A stretch of DNA of 64,000 bases from an uncultured Acidobacteriaceae bacterium (GTDB lineage: Bacteria; Acidobacteriota; Terriglobia; Terriglobales; Acidobacteriaceae), in assembly GCA_937879855.1 (NCBI GenBank), contig CALFMO010000005.1, positions 248,001 through 312,000 of the forward strand. The letters are read 5' to 3'. Every line of letters starts with the position of its first letter. Position 1 is the first letter of the stretch. This document shows positions 26,494-35,584 of this stretch, in pieces. The translations under genes were made by a program, and so were the position numbers. A model generated the notes under the pieces. The model was given only the letters and a program-made list of their open reading frames with translations, had not been told where the DNA came from and ran no database searches.

Positions 26494-26685
26494 ATGTTCA
26501 ACACAACAGTAAAGCTGAAAAAAGCAACTTGGCAGCGGGTGAAGAAGTGTAGCGATGCGGCAGGGTATTCCTCGCCGGAAGAATTCGTCGAGCACGTTCT
26601 CGAGAGGGAGCTGGCGAAACTGGAAGATGCCGAATCGGACGAAGCAATTGTGAAGAAGCTGCAGGGGCTTGGTTACATCGAGTAG
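26494..26685 (+). CDS. 63-aa ribbon-helix-helix-like protein ending in an LGY tail
   Basis: 63 aa, ATG at 26494 only 7 nt after the phosphodiesterase stop. Residues 3-45 (FNTTVKLKKATWQRVKKC, then a helix ending HVLERELAKL) read as beta-alpha-alpha, like a ribbon-helix-helix fold. The C-terminus KKLQGLGYIE resembles the last residues of the two long sulfatase-fold proteins in this window (EKLKSLGYAQ and ERLRSLGYAAR). A DNA-binding role is possible, but the tail and the tight linkage to two phosphodiesterases argue for an accessory protein. No known name. Confidence 0.7.
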   Translation: MFNTTVKLKKATWQRVKKCSDAAGYSSPEEFVEHVLERELAKLEDAESDEAIVKKLQGLGYIE

Positions 26686-26698
26686 GCCGAAGAGCAGA

Positions 26699-27508
26699 AT
26701 GGAACTCGCACGGATGATCGCAAGCGCTACCATCGCCGGGATGCTGTCGCCGTTTAGCGGTCGAAACCCAATGATGAGTTTAATTCCGCTCAGTGTGCTG
26801 CTAGGTGTGGTTATGCTGTGGGTGTTTGGGCGAACTTCTAATCAAGCGGCGATTCGGAAAGTGAAAAGCGAGTTGTACGCACACCTGTACGAGATGAGAC
26901 TGTTTACCGACGAACCGCTGCTCATCTGGAAAGCGCAATGGGGCTTGCTCACGGCCAACGTCCGATACATCGCCATGATGCTGGTGCCAGCACTAGTACT
27001 GACCGCCCCGATGATCCTGATTTTCGCCCAGTTGGAATGCTTTTATGGATATGCGCCACTCGCGCCGGGGCAAGAGACCATTGTGACCGTCCAGCTGAAA
27101 GGTCAGGGCGCGCAGGCGCCGGTGCTGCATACGCCGGATGGAATTGCGGTAGAGAGTCCGGCGATTCGCGTGAACGGAAGTCAGCAGATCAGTTGGCGGA
27201 TTCGCGCTCTTCGCCCAGTTACCGGCGACCTGCAATTTTTGTTTCCGGGGCAGACGCTCGACAAGAGCGTGAAGGTTGGCGCCGAGCCGCAGTACGTCTC
27301 TGAGCGTCGTGTGAGTTCAGCGCTGGATCTGCTCTGGTATCCAGCCGAGAGCCGCTTGCCCGCCGGCCCGGTGGACTGGATCGAGCTGCGCTATCCACCA
27401 GCAACGGTCCACGCCTTGGGGCTCGATCTCCACTGGCTGGTCTGGATGCTGATTTTCTCCATGGCAAGCGCATTGATTTTCAAGAGACAATTTCGGGTAG
27501 CGTTCTGA
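26699..27508 (+). CDS. Conserved-type membrane protein of unknown function in phosphodiesterase cluster
   Basis: 269 aa from ATG 26699; a TTG at 26669 would overlap the previous gene. Hydrophobic segments lie at about residues 22-45, 85-110 (MMLVPALVLTAPMILIFAQ) and at the C-terminus (LVWMLIFSMASALIF), with a soluble, beta-rich domain of about 120 residues between the last two. The N-terminal part, a helix then a basic stretch (NQAAIRKVKSELYAHLYEMR), faintly recalls DUF106/YidC-like proteins; this is weak. It closes a four-gene run with the two phosphodiesterases and the 63-aa protein and may be their membrane partner. Confidence 0.65.
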   Translation: MELARMIASATIAGMLSPFSGRNPMMSLIPLSVLLGVVMLWVFGRTSNQAAIRKVKSELYAHLYEMRLFTDEPLLIWKAQWGLLTANVRYIAMMLVPALVLTAPMILIFAQLECFYGYAPLAPGQETIVTVQLKGQGAQAPVLHTPDGIAVESPAIRVNGSQQISWRIRALRPVTGDLQFLFPGQTLDKSVKVGAEPQYVSERRVSSALDLLWYPAESRLPAGPVDWIELRYPPATVHALGLDLHWLVWMLIFSMASALIFKRQFRVAF

Positions 27509-27518
27509 AGGCGTTTTA

Positions 27519-29699
27519 ATGCTCTCTGGAACAACCATCTTCGATAACGATACCAGCGGTCAGCCACGAATTAGGGACTTGCGGATGGACACAGACAGTT
27601 CGAATCCGAACCGAAGTTGGAAGACGAATATCGTTGGCGGCGCGATCAGCGGCCTTCGAATCTGGTTGGTATACGGCGTAGTCGAGTTCGTGCTGACTTG
27701 CGTCGTTCCCATGTTGGCGCAACGCGAGACCACGGTGCCAGGATGGCAATGGCATCTCTTCGGGTTGGTGTTCGGTGTCTACGCAATGTGCGGAGTCTTC
27801 TTGGGTGGCGCTGGTGGGGCACTCGTGTTGTGGACCGGGATGTGTAAGAAGAGCAACCCGCGCAGTGCCCACGAGATTATTGCTGCTTTGACATTAGTGC
27901 TCGCATTTGTGGCGAATGGGGTGCTCGCTTGGCCCCCGGCTCGGTCCGAGTATATTGCACTAGCCATGGCGGTTTTGCTGGCAGGTGGGTTTGCCGGAGC
28001 ATCAGCCTCAATTATCTCCCTGAAACACGTGCTCGTTCTTGCGAATCCATGGACGGTAAGTTTGCTGCTTCTTGCCTGGCCATGGGTTGGTAATGACATG
28101 CTACACAGTTATTCAGTTATCTTAAGGATGACTGTATTCTTAGTGCTCGTGGGCTTGGTTGTCGGCCTGTCGACCATATCGCGAAGTTGGCGACTAGGAA
28201 CGATAAAGCGGACCCTGAAGCCAGCGGTAACTGCAGGCATAGCGACCATGCTGTTGTTGATCGGGGTGGGTAAGGGCAAGACTCACATGGTTCAAGAGAC
28301 CCAGATCAGCGGGCTGGCAACCGGCAGTAGATGCAATGTCGTGTTGATCACGATGGACACGGTTCGCGCCGATCATCTCTCCGTCTACGGATACGAGCGC
28401 AATACGACGCCGCGCCTACGAGAGTTCGCTCGCGAAGCAACGGTTTACACTCGCGCCATCGCAGCTTCAGACTTGACGCTGTCGTCGCATGCGTCGATTT
28501 TTACGGGACTCTACCCGAGCTGGCACGGCGCGTATGTCGTGCCGGGAGAATATCCCGAGGGCCGTCCGCTCTCACCGAACGCTGTAACGCTGGCGGAGGT
28601 ACTGCGTTCGCAGGGCTACCGGACGATGTCGGTAGCAGCCAACACTGCTTACTTACAGGAGCCAATGGGTCTGACCAAGGGTTTCGAAATAAGCGACGTT
28701 CACGGTGCGGTACGGCTGTGTTGTTCTCATCTCTACCTGCGTGAAAGCGCCAGGCGCGCGTTGAATCTTCTGACGGATACGAATGCATTTGACGCTGTTG
28801 AACTCCGCTCGGCGGACATCAATGAACGTGCACTGGCCTTACTCGAAGAGACTAAACGAAAAAGCCCGTTTTTCCTCTTTATCAACTACATGGACTCGCA
28901 TATGCCTTATGTTCCCCCGTCCCCGTTCAACGCTCAATTCGACGGCAGAGATCTGCATTTTAAGCCATATGCCGATCACAAACTGTTGACGTATGAAGTT
29001 GACTTTGGTAAACGCCATGTCACCGCGACGGAAAGACGGCACCTCGTGTCACAATACGACGGAGGCATTGCCTACATGGATTACGAGATGGGAAAGCTTT
29101 TCAGCCGCTTACGCGAACTGGGGTTGTACGAAAATACGCTCATCATCATCACGGGGGACCACGGAGAGGCATTTGGTGAACGGGATGTCGTCCAACACGC
29201 GATGGGTTCAGCTTATCAGGACGAGGTCCACGTGCCATTGCTGATAAAGTATCCAGGCCAGCATGAGGAGCGTCGGTCCGATGCCTTGGTGAGTCACGTT
29301 GACCTAATGCCTACCGTTCTCGACTTTGCGGGATACGTGTCACCTCCGAACTTGCAGGGGCGGACCTTACGCCAGCCGCGTGCTGGTGATTCTCCCGTGT
29401 ACGCCGAAAGCAGGGCTATGGGGTTTCTTACGAGCCCGCGATTTCGAGGCGTTCGCCGCGCTATTTTTGTCGGCTCCTGGGAACTGATTGCGTGGAGTGA
29501 GGGTCCCCCTGAGCTCTACAATTTGGCGACGGACCCTGATGAAAATAATAACTTGTATCGAGTTGCTGATCGTCACGCCAAAGCTCTTGCGGATCGGCTC
29601 TCCGCCTGGGTCGCCGCATCCCCCCGACAGTTCGAAAAGCCTGGCAATCTGGATAAGAGCAGGGTTGAGAAACTCAAATCGCTCGGCTATGCCCAATAG
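27519..29699 (+). CDS. Sulfatase-fold enzyme with N-terminal membrane domain
   Basis: 726 aa. Residues about 35-250 are a membrane domain with six or so helices; residues about 270-726 are an alkaline-phosphatase-superfamily catalytic domain. Motifs: VLITMDTVRADHLSVYGY, the nucleophile region DLTLSSHASIFTGLYP, MDSHMPYVPP, IITGDHGEAFGE. The formylglycine Cys of true sulfatases is replaced by Thr, as in phosphoglycerol and phosphoethanolamine transferases of the LtaS/EptA type, which also have N-terminal membrane domains. A transferase that adds a phosphate-linked group is therefore more likely than a sulfatase. The paralogue is at 41184-43304. The protein ends EKLKSLGYAQ. Confidence 0.82.
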   Translation: MLSGTTIFDNDTSGQPRIRDLRMDTDSSNPNRSWKTNIVGGAISGLRIWLVYGVVEFVLTCVVPMLAQRETTVPGWQWHLFGLVFGVYAMCGVFLGGAGGALVLWTGMCKKSNPRSAHEIIAALTLVLAFVANGVLAWPPARSEYIALAMAVLLAGGFAGASASIISLKHVLVLANPWTVSLLLLAWPWVGNDMLHSYSVILRMTVFLVLVGLVVGLSTISRSWRLGTIKRTLKPAVTAGIATMLLLIGVGKGKTHMVQETQISGLATGSRCNVVLITMDTVRADHLSVYGYERNTTPRLREFAREATVYTRAIAASDLTLSSHASIFTGLYPSWHGAYVVPGEYPEGRPLSPNAVTLAEVLRSQGYRTMSVAANTAYLQEPMGLTKGFEISDVHGAVRLCCSHLYLRESARRALNLLTDTNAFDAVELRSADINERALALLEETKRKSPFFLFINYMDSHMPYVPPSPFNAQFDGRDLHFKPYADHKLLTYEVDFGKRHVTATERRHLVSQYDGGIAYMDYEMGKLFSRLRELGLYENTLIIITGDHGEAFGERDVVQHAMGSAYQDEVHVPLLIKYPGQHEERRSDALVSHVDLMPTVLDFAGYVSPPNLQGRTLRQPRAGDSPVYAESRAMGFLTSPRFRGVRRAIFVGSWELIAWSEGPPELYNLATDPDENNNLYRVADRHAKALADRLSAWVAASPRQFEKPGNLDKSRVEKLKSLGYAQ

Positions 29700-29774
29700 C
29701 AATCGGTACTTTTGCTAACCACCTTTATCTTTCCTAAACATCTTCATCTTGCTTTCCATCCCTGAGGTCATAAC

Positions 29775-31385
29775 GTGGAGCAGTTGGTCACACAATCAAA
29801 GCGCAAACCGCATCGTTGGCAAGACTTTGAAACCCTGAAAGTGACCACGCCCCTAGGTGTTGGCGCGCGCCACCGTTTTCCATGGTTCATTCTCCTTGGA
29901 GCTACGGCATTGGTGGGTTTTGCCCTGCGAATGTTCCGCCTCGATTCCCAGAGTGTATGGTACGACGAAGTATTTGCACTGAGCGTCAGCCGACTTCCGT
30001 TTGGCCAGATGCACAAAGCGCTCTTACAAGACCTGGTGCATCCCCCGTTGCATTACTACATGATGCATGAGTGGTTTCGAGTGTTTGGTTTTGGAGTGTT
30101 CCAGGCACGGCTGATGTCGGCCGTGTTTGGAGCGCTCGCGGTTTTGCTGATTTACTTCTTGGCCGATTACCTGTTTGACCGCCGCGCCGCACTAATCTCA
30201 TCCGCGCTGCTGGCATTCTCACAACTCGCGATCATGTACTCGCAAGAGGCGCGGCCATACGCTCAATTCTCACTGCTCTACTTGGGTTGCATTTACTTTT
30301 TCCTTCGGGCTCTGCGAGAAAAACGTTTAGGGATGTGGCTCGGCTTCTTGTGTTGTGCTTGTCTGCTGATCTACACACACTATTACGGATTTCTGGCGAT
30401 TGCGTCTCTGTTTGCCTTCGCATTCGTACGGCGTAAGGAATATTCACTGCCGTCGACATGGCTGTGGGGCGGCGTATTCGGGATGGCGCTCGGCTATGTG
30501 CCATGGCTGTCGAGCGGCATCGTAAGTGAGGCGCTGCGCGGAGAGAAAATACAGCGGCTCAATGCGATGGCACATTCGGTTTCAGCACCAGTTCACTGGT
30601 TTACATTAGCCACCGCCATCAACGTCTTCAACAACGGCCGTCTAAGTGGGCTCATGTCGAGTTGTCCTGCATGGACCTTTGTCGTGGGCGGGCTGCTATT
30701 CTGCTTGCCAGCAGCGCTTGCACTTTTGCCGTTACTGGATCCGCCTGGCACCAGACTGGAACAGGCGAGGGAGCGCGAGAGCGTACTGTACCTGCTGCTG
30801 TTGCTCACGGTACCGATAGCCTTGGCGCTTTTGGCAGGACTGCTGTATCGGACCTACGACATCAAGTATGTGGCCTTTTGTGCCGTTCCTTACTACATCT
30901 TGGTTGCGCGTGGTCTCTCTTTGGGCGATTCTTCGGCAGCGCGCCGGATTATGGTCACCCTAATACTCGCGTACAGCGTCCTTTCTCTGCGGGCGAATTA
31001 TTTTATTAACTATAAAGAAGACTACAAACATGCCCTCGCGTCCATTGCTAACGACTATCAGCCCAGTGACTGCGAAGTGGTCGCTCCGACGTGGGAAGAG
31101 CGGCAAGCGCGATGGGCGTGGTCGATTTACCAAGGCGACAAGTCGACTCCGCAGATTCTTCCTCTTGACTCGGTAACGCCCGGCTCCGGAGGATGCGAAA
31201 GAGTCTGGCTGATCTCGGTCTTTGATCGAAGCAATCCCGAGGCAATTCGAGAAGCCGAATTGGCTCGGCAGCAACTCACGCAGACTTATCTCGAACACCA
31301 ACGCAGGAGATTTTTCTGGGTTGATGTCGATCTTTATGCTGCGGCGGAGGCGAAGCTGCAGGCCGAGACAAAGGCTACCCGCTAA
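29775..31385 (+). CDS. GT39-family membrane glycosyltransferase
   Basis: 536 aa from GTG 29775. About a dozen membrane helices. The acidic pair is in SVWYDEVFALSVS and the family motif DLVHPPLHYYMMHEW follows, then YSQEARPYAQFSL, all typical of PMT/GT39 enzymes. It stands 75 nt after the sulfatase-fold gene and before two membrane proteins of related topology. It should transfer a sugar from a polyprenyl-phosphate donor on the periplasmic side; acceptor unknown. Confidence 0.85.
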   Translation: MEQLVTQSKRKPHRWQDFETLKVTTPLGVGARHRFPWFILLGATALVGFALRMFRLDSQSVWYDEVFALSVSRLPFGQMHKALLQDLVHPPLHYYMMHEWFRVFGFGVFQARLMSAVFGALAVLLIYFLADYLFDRRAALISSALLAFSQLAIMYSQEARPYAQFSLLYLGCIYFFLRALREKRLGMWLGFLCCACLLIYTHYYGFLAIASLFAFAFVRRKEYSLPSTWLWGGVFGMALGYVPWLSSGIVSEALRGEKIQRLNAMAHSVSAPVHWFTLATAINVFNNGRLSGLMSSCPAWTFVVGGLLFCLPAALALLPLLDPPGTRLEQARERESVLYLLLLLTVPIALALLAGLLYRTYDIKYVAFCAVPYYILVARGLSLGDSSAARRIMVTLILAYSVLSLRANYFINYKEDYKHALASIANDYQPSDCEVVAPTWEERQARWAWSIYQGDKSTPQILPLDSVTPGSGGCERVWLISVFDRSNPEAIREAELARQQLTQTYLEHQRRRFFWVDVDLYAAAEAKLQAETKATR

Positions 31386-31495
31386 GACTGTGGTCTCCGG
31401 TTTTTGATTTCCGAGTTACTTCTAACTGCCTCAAGCTAGATAAAACAGCGCCGAGCGATATCCCGCTATTTATTTCTCTCCAGGACCCGGAACAA

Positions 31496-33133
31496 GTGCT
31501 TGCAACTCTGAATAAGAATATGAACAGCCGCGAAGGCCGAACTTCATCCACCGCCTTCATGTTCCCCCAGCCCTGGATTTATACGACCAGAGGCATCGCA
31601 GTCCGTCTGTTCATTACTTGTTGGATGATCTATGCAGTGCACGTTGCCACGAATACGGTACGCGAGATCTATTTGGCACTGGCAATTGGCGATCACTTTT
31701 CGTTCCGGGTGGATGACTATGCCAATATGCATCCCGATCTGTTCGAAAAACCTGGTTACGGCTGGCACATCGGAGCGAACCCCGGGGCGTCGATGTTAGG
31801 AGCCATACCTTATTTCTTGAGCCGGCCGGTAGTTGATCAGATTGTGGCCGCGGTCAATCGATCTCGAACTGCGGGTGCACGAAATGAGCCTCCACCATAC
31901 AACTCGCCATGGCCAATGCGGAGGGCCTTTTACGCCGAGGCCTGGCGCCGCGGGTATGACATTAAGTTCGGCCTGGCAGCTCTTGTCATGCAGTGGTTTT
32001 GCATGGCGCCTATTTCCGCCTTGGGCGTGGTCGCAATGTTCTTTCTGCTGCGCCGGGTATTCGGTTCGGACTACATTGGCCTGTGGCTCGCCTTGCTGTA
32101 CGCGTTCGGCACTCCTGTGTTTTTCCGTACTGGCTTCCTGAACCACAACATGATTCTCGGCCATTTCGCATTCATCGGGTTTCTTCTGTTGTGGAACCCA
32201 GGTCAGGATTTTCGTTGGCCAGAGAGTGTCCGCTATTTTCTTTGTGGCCTCTCGGCTGGAGCAGCGATGCTGCTCGACTACTCCGGCATCGTGATACTCG
32301 GTGGACTGTTTTGCTACGCGGTGGTCAAGGCTTGGAGGGCGGAGCCGATTCGCCATGTGATTCGGCGGGCCGGGACTTATGTCTTGGGGTCTATCGGCCC
32401 TATACTCCTGCTATGGTTCTATCAGTGGCGGAGTTTCGGAAATCCGTTTCTTCCCGGCCAGCACTGGATGCCGCCCGTTGAATGGATCGATATCGGTTAT
32501 CAAGGCTTTACATGGCCCCAGCCCGACCTTTTCTGGCATCTGCTGTTCGATTATCGGTACGGGCTGTTCACGACGTGCCCGATGTTGCTGCTCGTCCTGT
32601 TGGCTTTGTACAGGCGCCGAGCTATAAAGCGCTTCCTACCTGCGCCTGAATTTGCTATATTGATGCTCCTCCCCTTAGCGTTGATATTGTTCTGTAGCGG
32701 CATCAGCTACACGCGCCTTCAATTCAACAATGGCATGCGCTATCTGGCTCCAACTCTGCCGTTCTTGTTCGTGCCAGTGGCGGTGGCCCTGGTAAAGATA
32801 ATTTCTCGGCGACTCGCATACCTCGCCTCGATTATTGCTGTTGCCCAGGCTTGGTCGATGGCGATGTCGCGAGACGTCGAGCGCGGATTCGGCGTGCTCG
32901 ATCCAGTGCTGCGTGTTTTCATTGGAGGATTTCAGGTTCCCGTGCTAACGGTGTTGTCGCGAATGAACAGCGGGCAGTATGGCGATTACACCTCTGCAGG
33001 CGTTTCACCGTTGCCGATCTTCGCGGTTGTAGCAGCACTCATATTCGTTTTGTGGTCGACTGGCCTGCGTAGTGAACCTCAGTCTGCCACTGAGGCAACG
33101 GAACGTTCTGTTGTGGAGGTCATGAGCAGTTAG
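31496..33133 (+). CDS. GT-C-like membrane protein, paralogue of 37204-38760
   Basis: 545 aa from GTG 31496 (AGGA 10 nt upstream; ATG 31520 is an alternative). About ten membrane helices. Shared with the protein at 37204 are NPGASMLGAIP, YAFGTPVFFRTGFLNHN and a late RYLAP block. The GT39 acidic pair is not present after the first helix; the NPGAS block with HPDLFEKPGYGWHIG takes its place. It may be a GT-C enzyme of an unnamed family. Together with its paralogue it brackets a four-gene set (33262-37179). Confidence 0.65.
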   Translation: MLATLNKNMNSREGRTSSTAFMFPQPWIYTTRGIAVRLFITCWMIYAVHVATNTVREIYLALAIGDHFSFRVDDYANMHPDLFEKPGYGWHIGANPGASMLGAIPYFLSRPVVDQIVAAVNRSRTAGARNEPPPYNSPWPMRRAFYAEAWRRGYDIKFGLAALVMQWFCMAPISALGVVAMFFLLRRVFGSDYIGLWLALLYAFGTPVFFRTGFLNHNMILGHFAFIGFLLLWNPGQDFRWPESVRYFLCGLSAGAAMLLDYSGIVILGGLFCYAVVKAWRAEPIRHVIRRAGTYVLGSIGPILLLWFYQWRSFGNPFLPGQHWMPPVEWIDIGYQGFTWPQPDLFWHLLFDYRYGLFTTCPMLLLVLLALYRRRAIKRFLPAPEFAILMLLPLALILFCSGISYTRLQFNNGMRYLAPTLPFLFVPVAVALVKIISRRLAYLASIIAVAQAWSMAMSRDVERGFGVLDPVLRVFIGGFQVPVLTVLSRMNSGQYGDYTSAGVSPLPIFAVVAALIFVLWSTGLRSEPQSATEATERSVVEVMSS

Positions 33134-33261
33134 GACTTTATTTGTTTGTAGAAGAGTTCCGAAGAATTGGATTAGCTTCCGTCTAAGACCCTCCCTCTAA
33201 GTCAGAAGTCTGAGTAGTTAGCTCCAATCGTTCAAAACATCTTTAACCAGAAGGCAGCAAG

Positions 33262-34128
33262 ATGATTGACGCTCCCACGAAGGACGATAGTCAACTCAGC
33301 GTTGATGTGGTCATTCCCGTTCTCAATGAGGCGCACGTACTCAAGAAGAGCGTGGAGACTCTATCTTGCTTCTTGCAAGGTTCCTTGTCATATCGCTGGC
33401 GAATCGTGATTGTCGACAACGGTTCAACGGACGGCACGCAAAACGTGGCGAAGGAGTTGGCCGCGGTATACCCCGAGGTCAAGGTTCTCCGCCTGCTGCA
33501 GAAGGGACGTGGACGCGCGCTGCGCCATGCCTGGCTGCGGAGCGATGCTGACGTGGTTTGCTATATGGATGTGGATCTCTCTACCAGGCTCGACCACGTT
33601 CCCGAACTGCTGGATGCGATTGCGCACGAGGGTTATGACGTGGCAACGGGCTCGCGGCTCATGCGAGAATCGCAGATCAAGAGATCCGTAAAAAGGGAGA
33701 TTATCTCCCGCATCTATAATATCCTCGTCAAGGCTGTGCTCTTTACACGTTTCAGCGATGCGCAATGTGGCTTCAAAGCTTTAAGCCGCAAGGCAGTCGA
33801 GCAGATAGTGCCGCAGATCAAAGACCAGGCATGGTTTTTCGATACTGAACTGCTCACCCTTGCTGAAAAACAAGGCTATCGGATCAAAGATCTTCCGGTG
33901 GTGTGGATTGAGGACGATGATAGCCGCGTCAAGATTATTCAGACTGGGTGGGAAGATATAAAGGGCCTGTTCCGTCTACGGCGACAGTTGTGGAGCAAAA
34001 CATCGTTCGCCACGACAGTTCCCAAGCCGATTCTTCCTAGCGGGGCAGACGCCGCGGTCGACGAGGTATCGGCAATCGCCCACGCTGGTGAGCGGCCGGC
34101 GAAAGCAGAGCTCCATCGCACCGCCTAG
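33262..34128 (+). CDS. GT2 glycosyltransferase, ALG5/polyprenyl-phosphate-glucose-synthase-like
   Basis: 288 aa from ATG 33262. GT2 motifs: VDVVIPVLNEAHVLKKS, IVIVDNGSTDGTQN, and the metal-binding CYMDVDLSTRLD. The downstream block SDAQCGFKALSR is characteristic of dolichyl-phosphate glucose synthase-like enzymes. It lacks the C-terminal membrane helices of the protein at 18223-19149, so association with the membrane would be peripheral. It could charge the lipid donor for the GT-C proteins around it (29775, 31496, 37204). Confidence 0.82.
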   Translation: MIDAPTKDDSQLSVDVVIPVLNEAHVLKKSVETLSCFLQGSLSYRWRIVIVDNGSTDGTQNVAKELAAVYPEVKVLRLLQKGRGRALRHAWLRSDADVVCYMDVDLSTRLDHVPELLDAIAHEGYDVATGSRLMRESQIKRSVKREIISRIYNILVKAVLFTRFSDAQCGFKALSRKAVEQIVPQIKDQAWFFDTELLTLAEKQGYRIKDLPVVWIEDDDSRVKIIQTGWEDIKGLFRLRRQLWSKTSFATTVPKPILPSGADAAVDEVSAIAHAGERPAKAELHRTA

Positions 34129-34205
34129 TGGGGCTTAGGCCCGTGCTGAGTAAATTACACCTCGACTTCGTCTAAGTGCAACAATCATAAGCGTCGGTGC
34201 TTCAG

Positions 34206-35114
34206 ATGACGAAAGGGTTCGAAGTGGCAGCTTCGATTTTTCTGACGGGAGCGAATGGGTTTGTCGGACGCCGGCTGCTGCCATTGCTGGCTGCCTGCCC
34301 GAATCGAAGGGTCGTTTGCCTAGTGCGCAGCACGCCGGCTCAAAGCGTGCCCGAAAATGTCGAATTCGTTGTAGGCGACTTGGTTGACAGTCCTGCTTAC
34401 GCAGACGCGTTAGCTACTTGTGATGCGGTCATTCACCTTGCGGCAGCAACAGGGAAGCGAGCTCCTGCGGAATACTTCCGGATCAACCGCGATGGGAGCC
34501 AGACACTTGTAACTGAGGCGGAGCGAGCGGGCGCACGGCGCTTTGTACATGTCAGTACGATCGCAGTGAATTTTCCTGATAAGTCTCACTACCCTTACGC
34601 GCAGTCGAAAGAGGAGGCCGAGGCTGCGGTCCGGCAAAGCAGCCTGGATTGGACTATCGTGAGGCCTACGATGATTCTCGGTACAAATGCCCCGGCACTC
34701 GAAGGTCTCTCCCGTCTTGCAGCTTTGCCGCTGGTTCCGATGTTCGGGGACGGCAGCAACCCCGTGCAACCTATCCTTGCAGAAGATCTGGCAGCGTTCT
34801 TGCTCGCCACGCTTGAGGACAAATCATTGATCGGCAGAACGTTGGAGGTAGGTGGCCCTCAGGTGCTCAGCATTGAGAATCTTTTGCTACGTATCCGTTG
34901 TGCCATCGGCAAGGGAAGCGCGCGAGTAGTGCATCTGCCTGCCTGGCCTCTTGCAGCATGTTTGGCATGGGTCGAGCCTTGGTTGCGGCCATTATTGCCG
35001 CTCACTGCCGGGCAGTTGGCCTCGTTCACGAATCCTGGAAGTATCACTCCGGATGCATGGGTGGAAGCACGTCAGACTGGAATGAAGAATGTTGAGGAAA
35101 TGCTCGCGTATTGA
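34206..35114 (+). CDS. NAD(P)-dependent epimerase/reductase (atypical SDR)
   Basis: 302 aa from ATG 34206 (GTG 34197 also in frame). Rossmann motif IFLTGANGFVGRRL, then VSTIAVN for the catalytic Ser/Thr and YPYAQSKEEAE with the Y-x3-K pair. The C-terminus is less like sugar epimerases and more like the NAD-dependent reductases with an LxxLGRxxxP-like lid, so oxidation/reduction of a sugar or lipid is possible. The next gene starts within a few bases of its stop. Confidence 0.75.
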   Translation: MTKGFEVAASIFLTGANGFVGRRLLPLLAACPNRRVVCLVRSTPAQSVPENVEFVVGDLVDSPAYADALATCDAVIHLAAATGKRAPAEYFRINRDGSQTLVTEAERAGARRFVHVSTIAVNFPDKSHYPYAQSKEEAEAAVRQSSLDWTIVRPTMILGTNAPALEGLSRLAALPLVPMFGDGSNPVQPILAEDLAAFLLATLEDKSLIGRTLEVGGPQVLSIENLLLRIRCAIGKGSARVVHLPAWPLAACLAWVEPWLRPLLPLTAGQLASFTNPGSITPDAWVEARQTGMKNVEEMLAY

Positions 35115-35116
35115 CC

Positions 35117-35584
35117 ATGAACAATACATCTCAACTCGAACGCGAGTGCCATACGTACACTCAATATTTGATCGGACAGTCGCCCTCGCCATACGTTGTA
35201 AATCGCTATCTGGACTTTCACCAAAAGTCAGATGCAGTGCGCGCTTCAGGATTTGACGCGTTTGACCGGTTTCTCGTCAGCCTTTCCGCGCGGCGGCCTT
35301 TTTGGGCTGGCATGGCAGACAGTTATGCCAGCGTATTCCGCAAAGACTCCGTCGTGCGGAAGAAGTTGGTGGTTACCTTGGCATTGCTGGAATGTGCCGC
35401 GTCCAGTTTCGAAGCGCTCGATGACGTTCAGGGTCTCAGTCTTGCTGCCACGATATTCCAGTTGTCTTGGCGCGCCTTGAGATATTCACTGTTGCTGGGC
35501 GCGTCCGTCTTGGTATTTACCCCCGTGCGCATAGTGACGAGTTTATCCTTGAAACCACGCGCTCTACCAGTATTGGAACGTTAA
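35117..35584 (+). CDS. Small protein of unknown function with one C-terminal membrane helix
   Basis: 155 aa from ATG 35117; an in-frame TTG at 35111 overlaps the preceding stop. Residues 1-105 are charged and helical (for example ECHTYTQYLIG, FDAFDRFLVSLSARRPFWAG). A hydrophobic segment at about 115-140 (ALRYSLLLGASVLVFTPVRI) is probably a membrane anchor. It does not match any family I recognise. Its stop shares a base with the ATG of the GMC oxidoreductase (TAATG), so the three genes 34206-37179 are probably translated together and the small protein may be a partner of one of the two oxidoreductases. Confidence 0.6.
   Translation: MNNTSQLERECHTYTQYLIGQSPSPYVVNRYLDFHQKSDAVRASGFDAFDRFLVSLSARRPFWAGMADSYASVFRKDSVVRKKLVVTLALLECAASSFEALDDVQGLSLAATIFQLSWRALRYSLLLGASVLVFTPVRIVTSLSLKPRALPVLER

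Noticed and set aside
26494..26685. Antitoxin of a toxin-antitoxin pair
   Set aside because: RHH-like start fits an antitoxin, but no toxin gene is adjacent; the neighbours are phosphodiesterases and a membrane protein.
27519..29699. Annotation as formylglycine sulfatase
   Set aside because: The Cys of the C-x-P-S-R motif is Thr in this protein and in its paralogue at 41184-43304.
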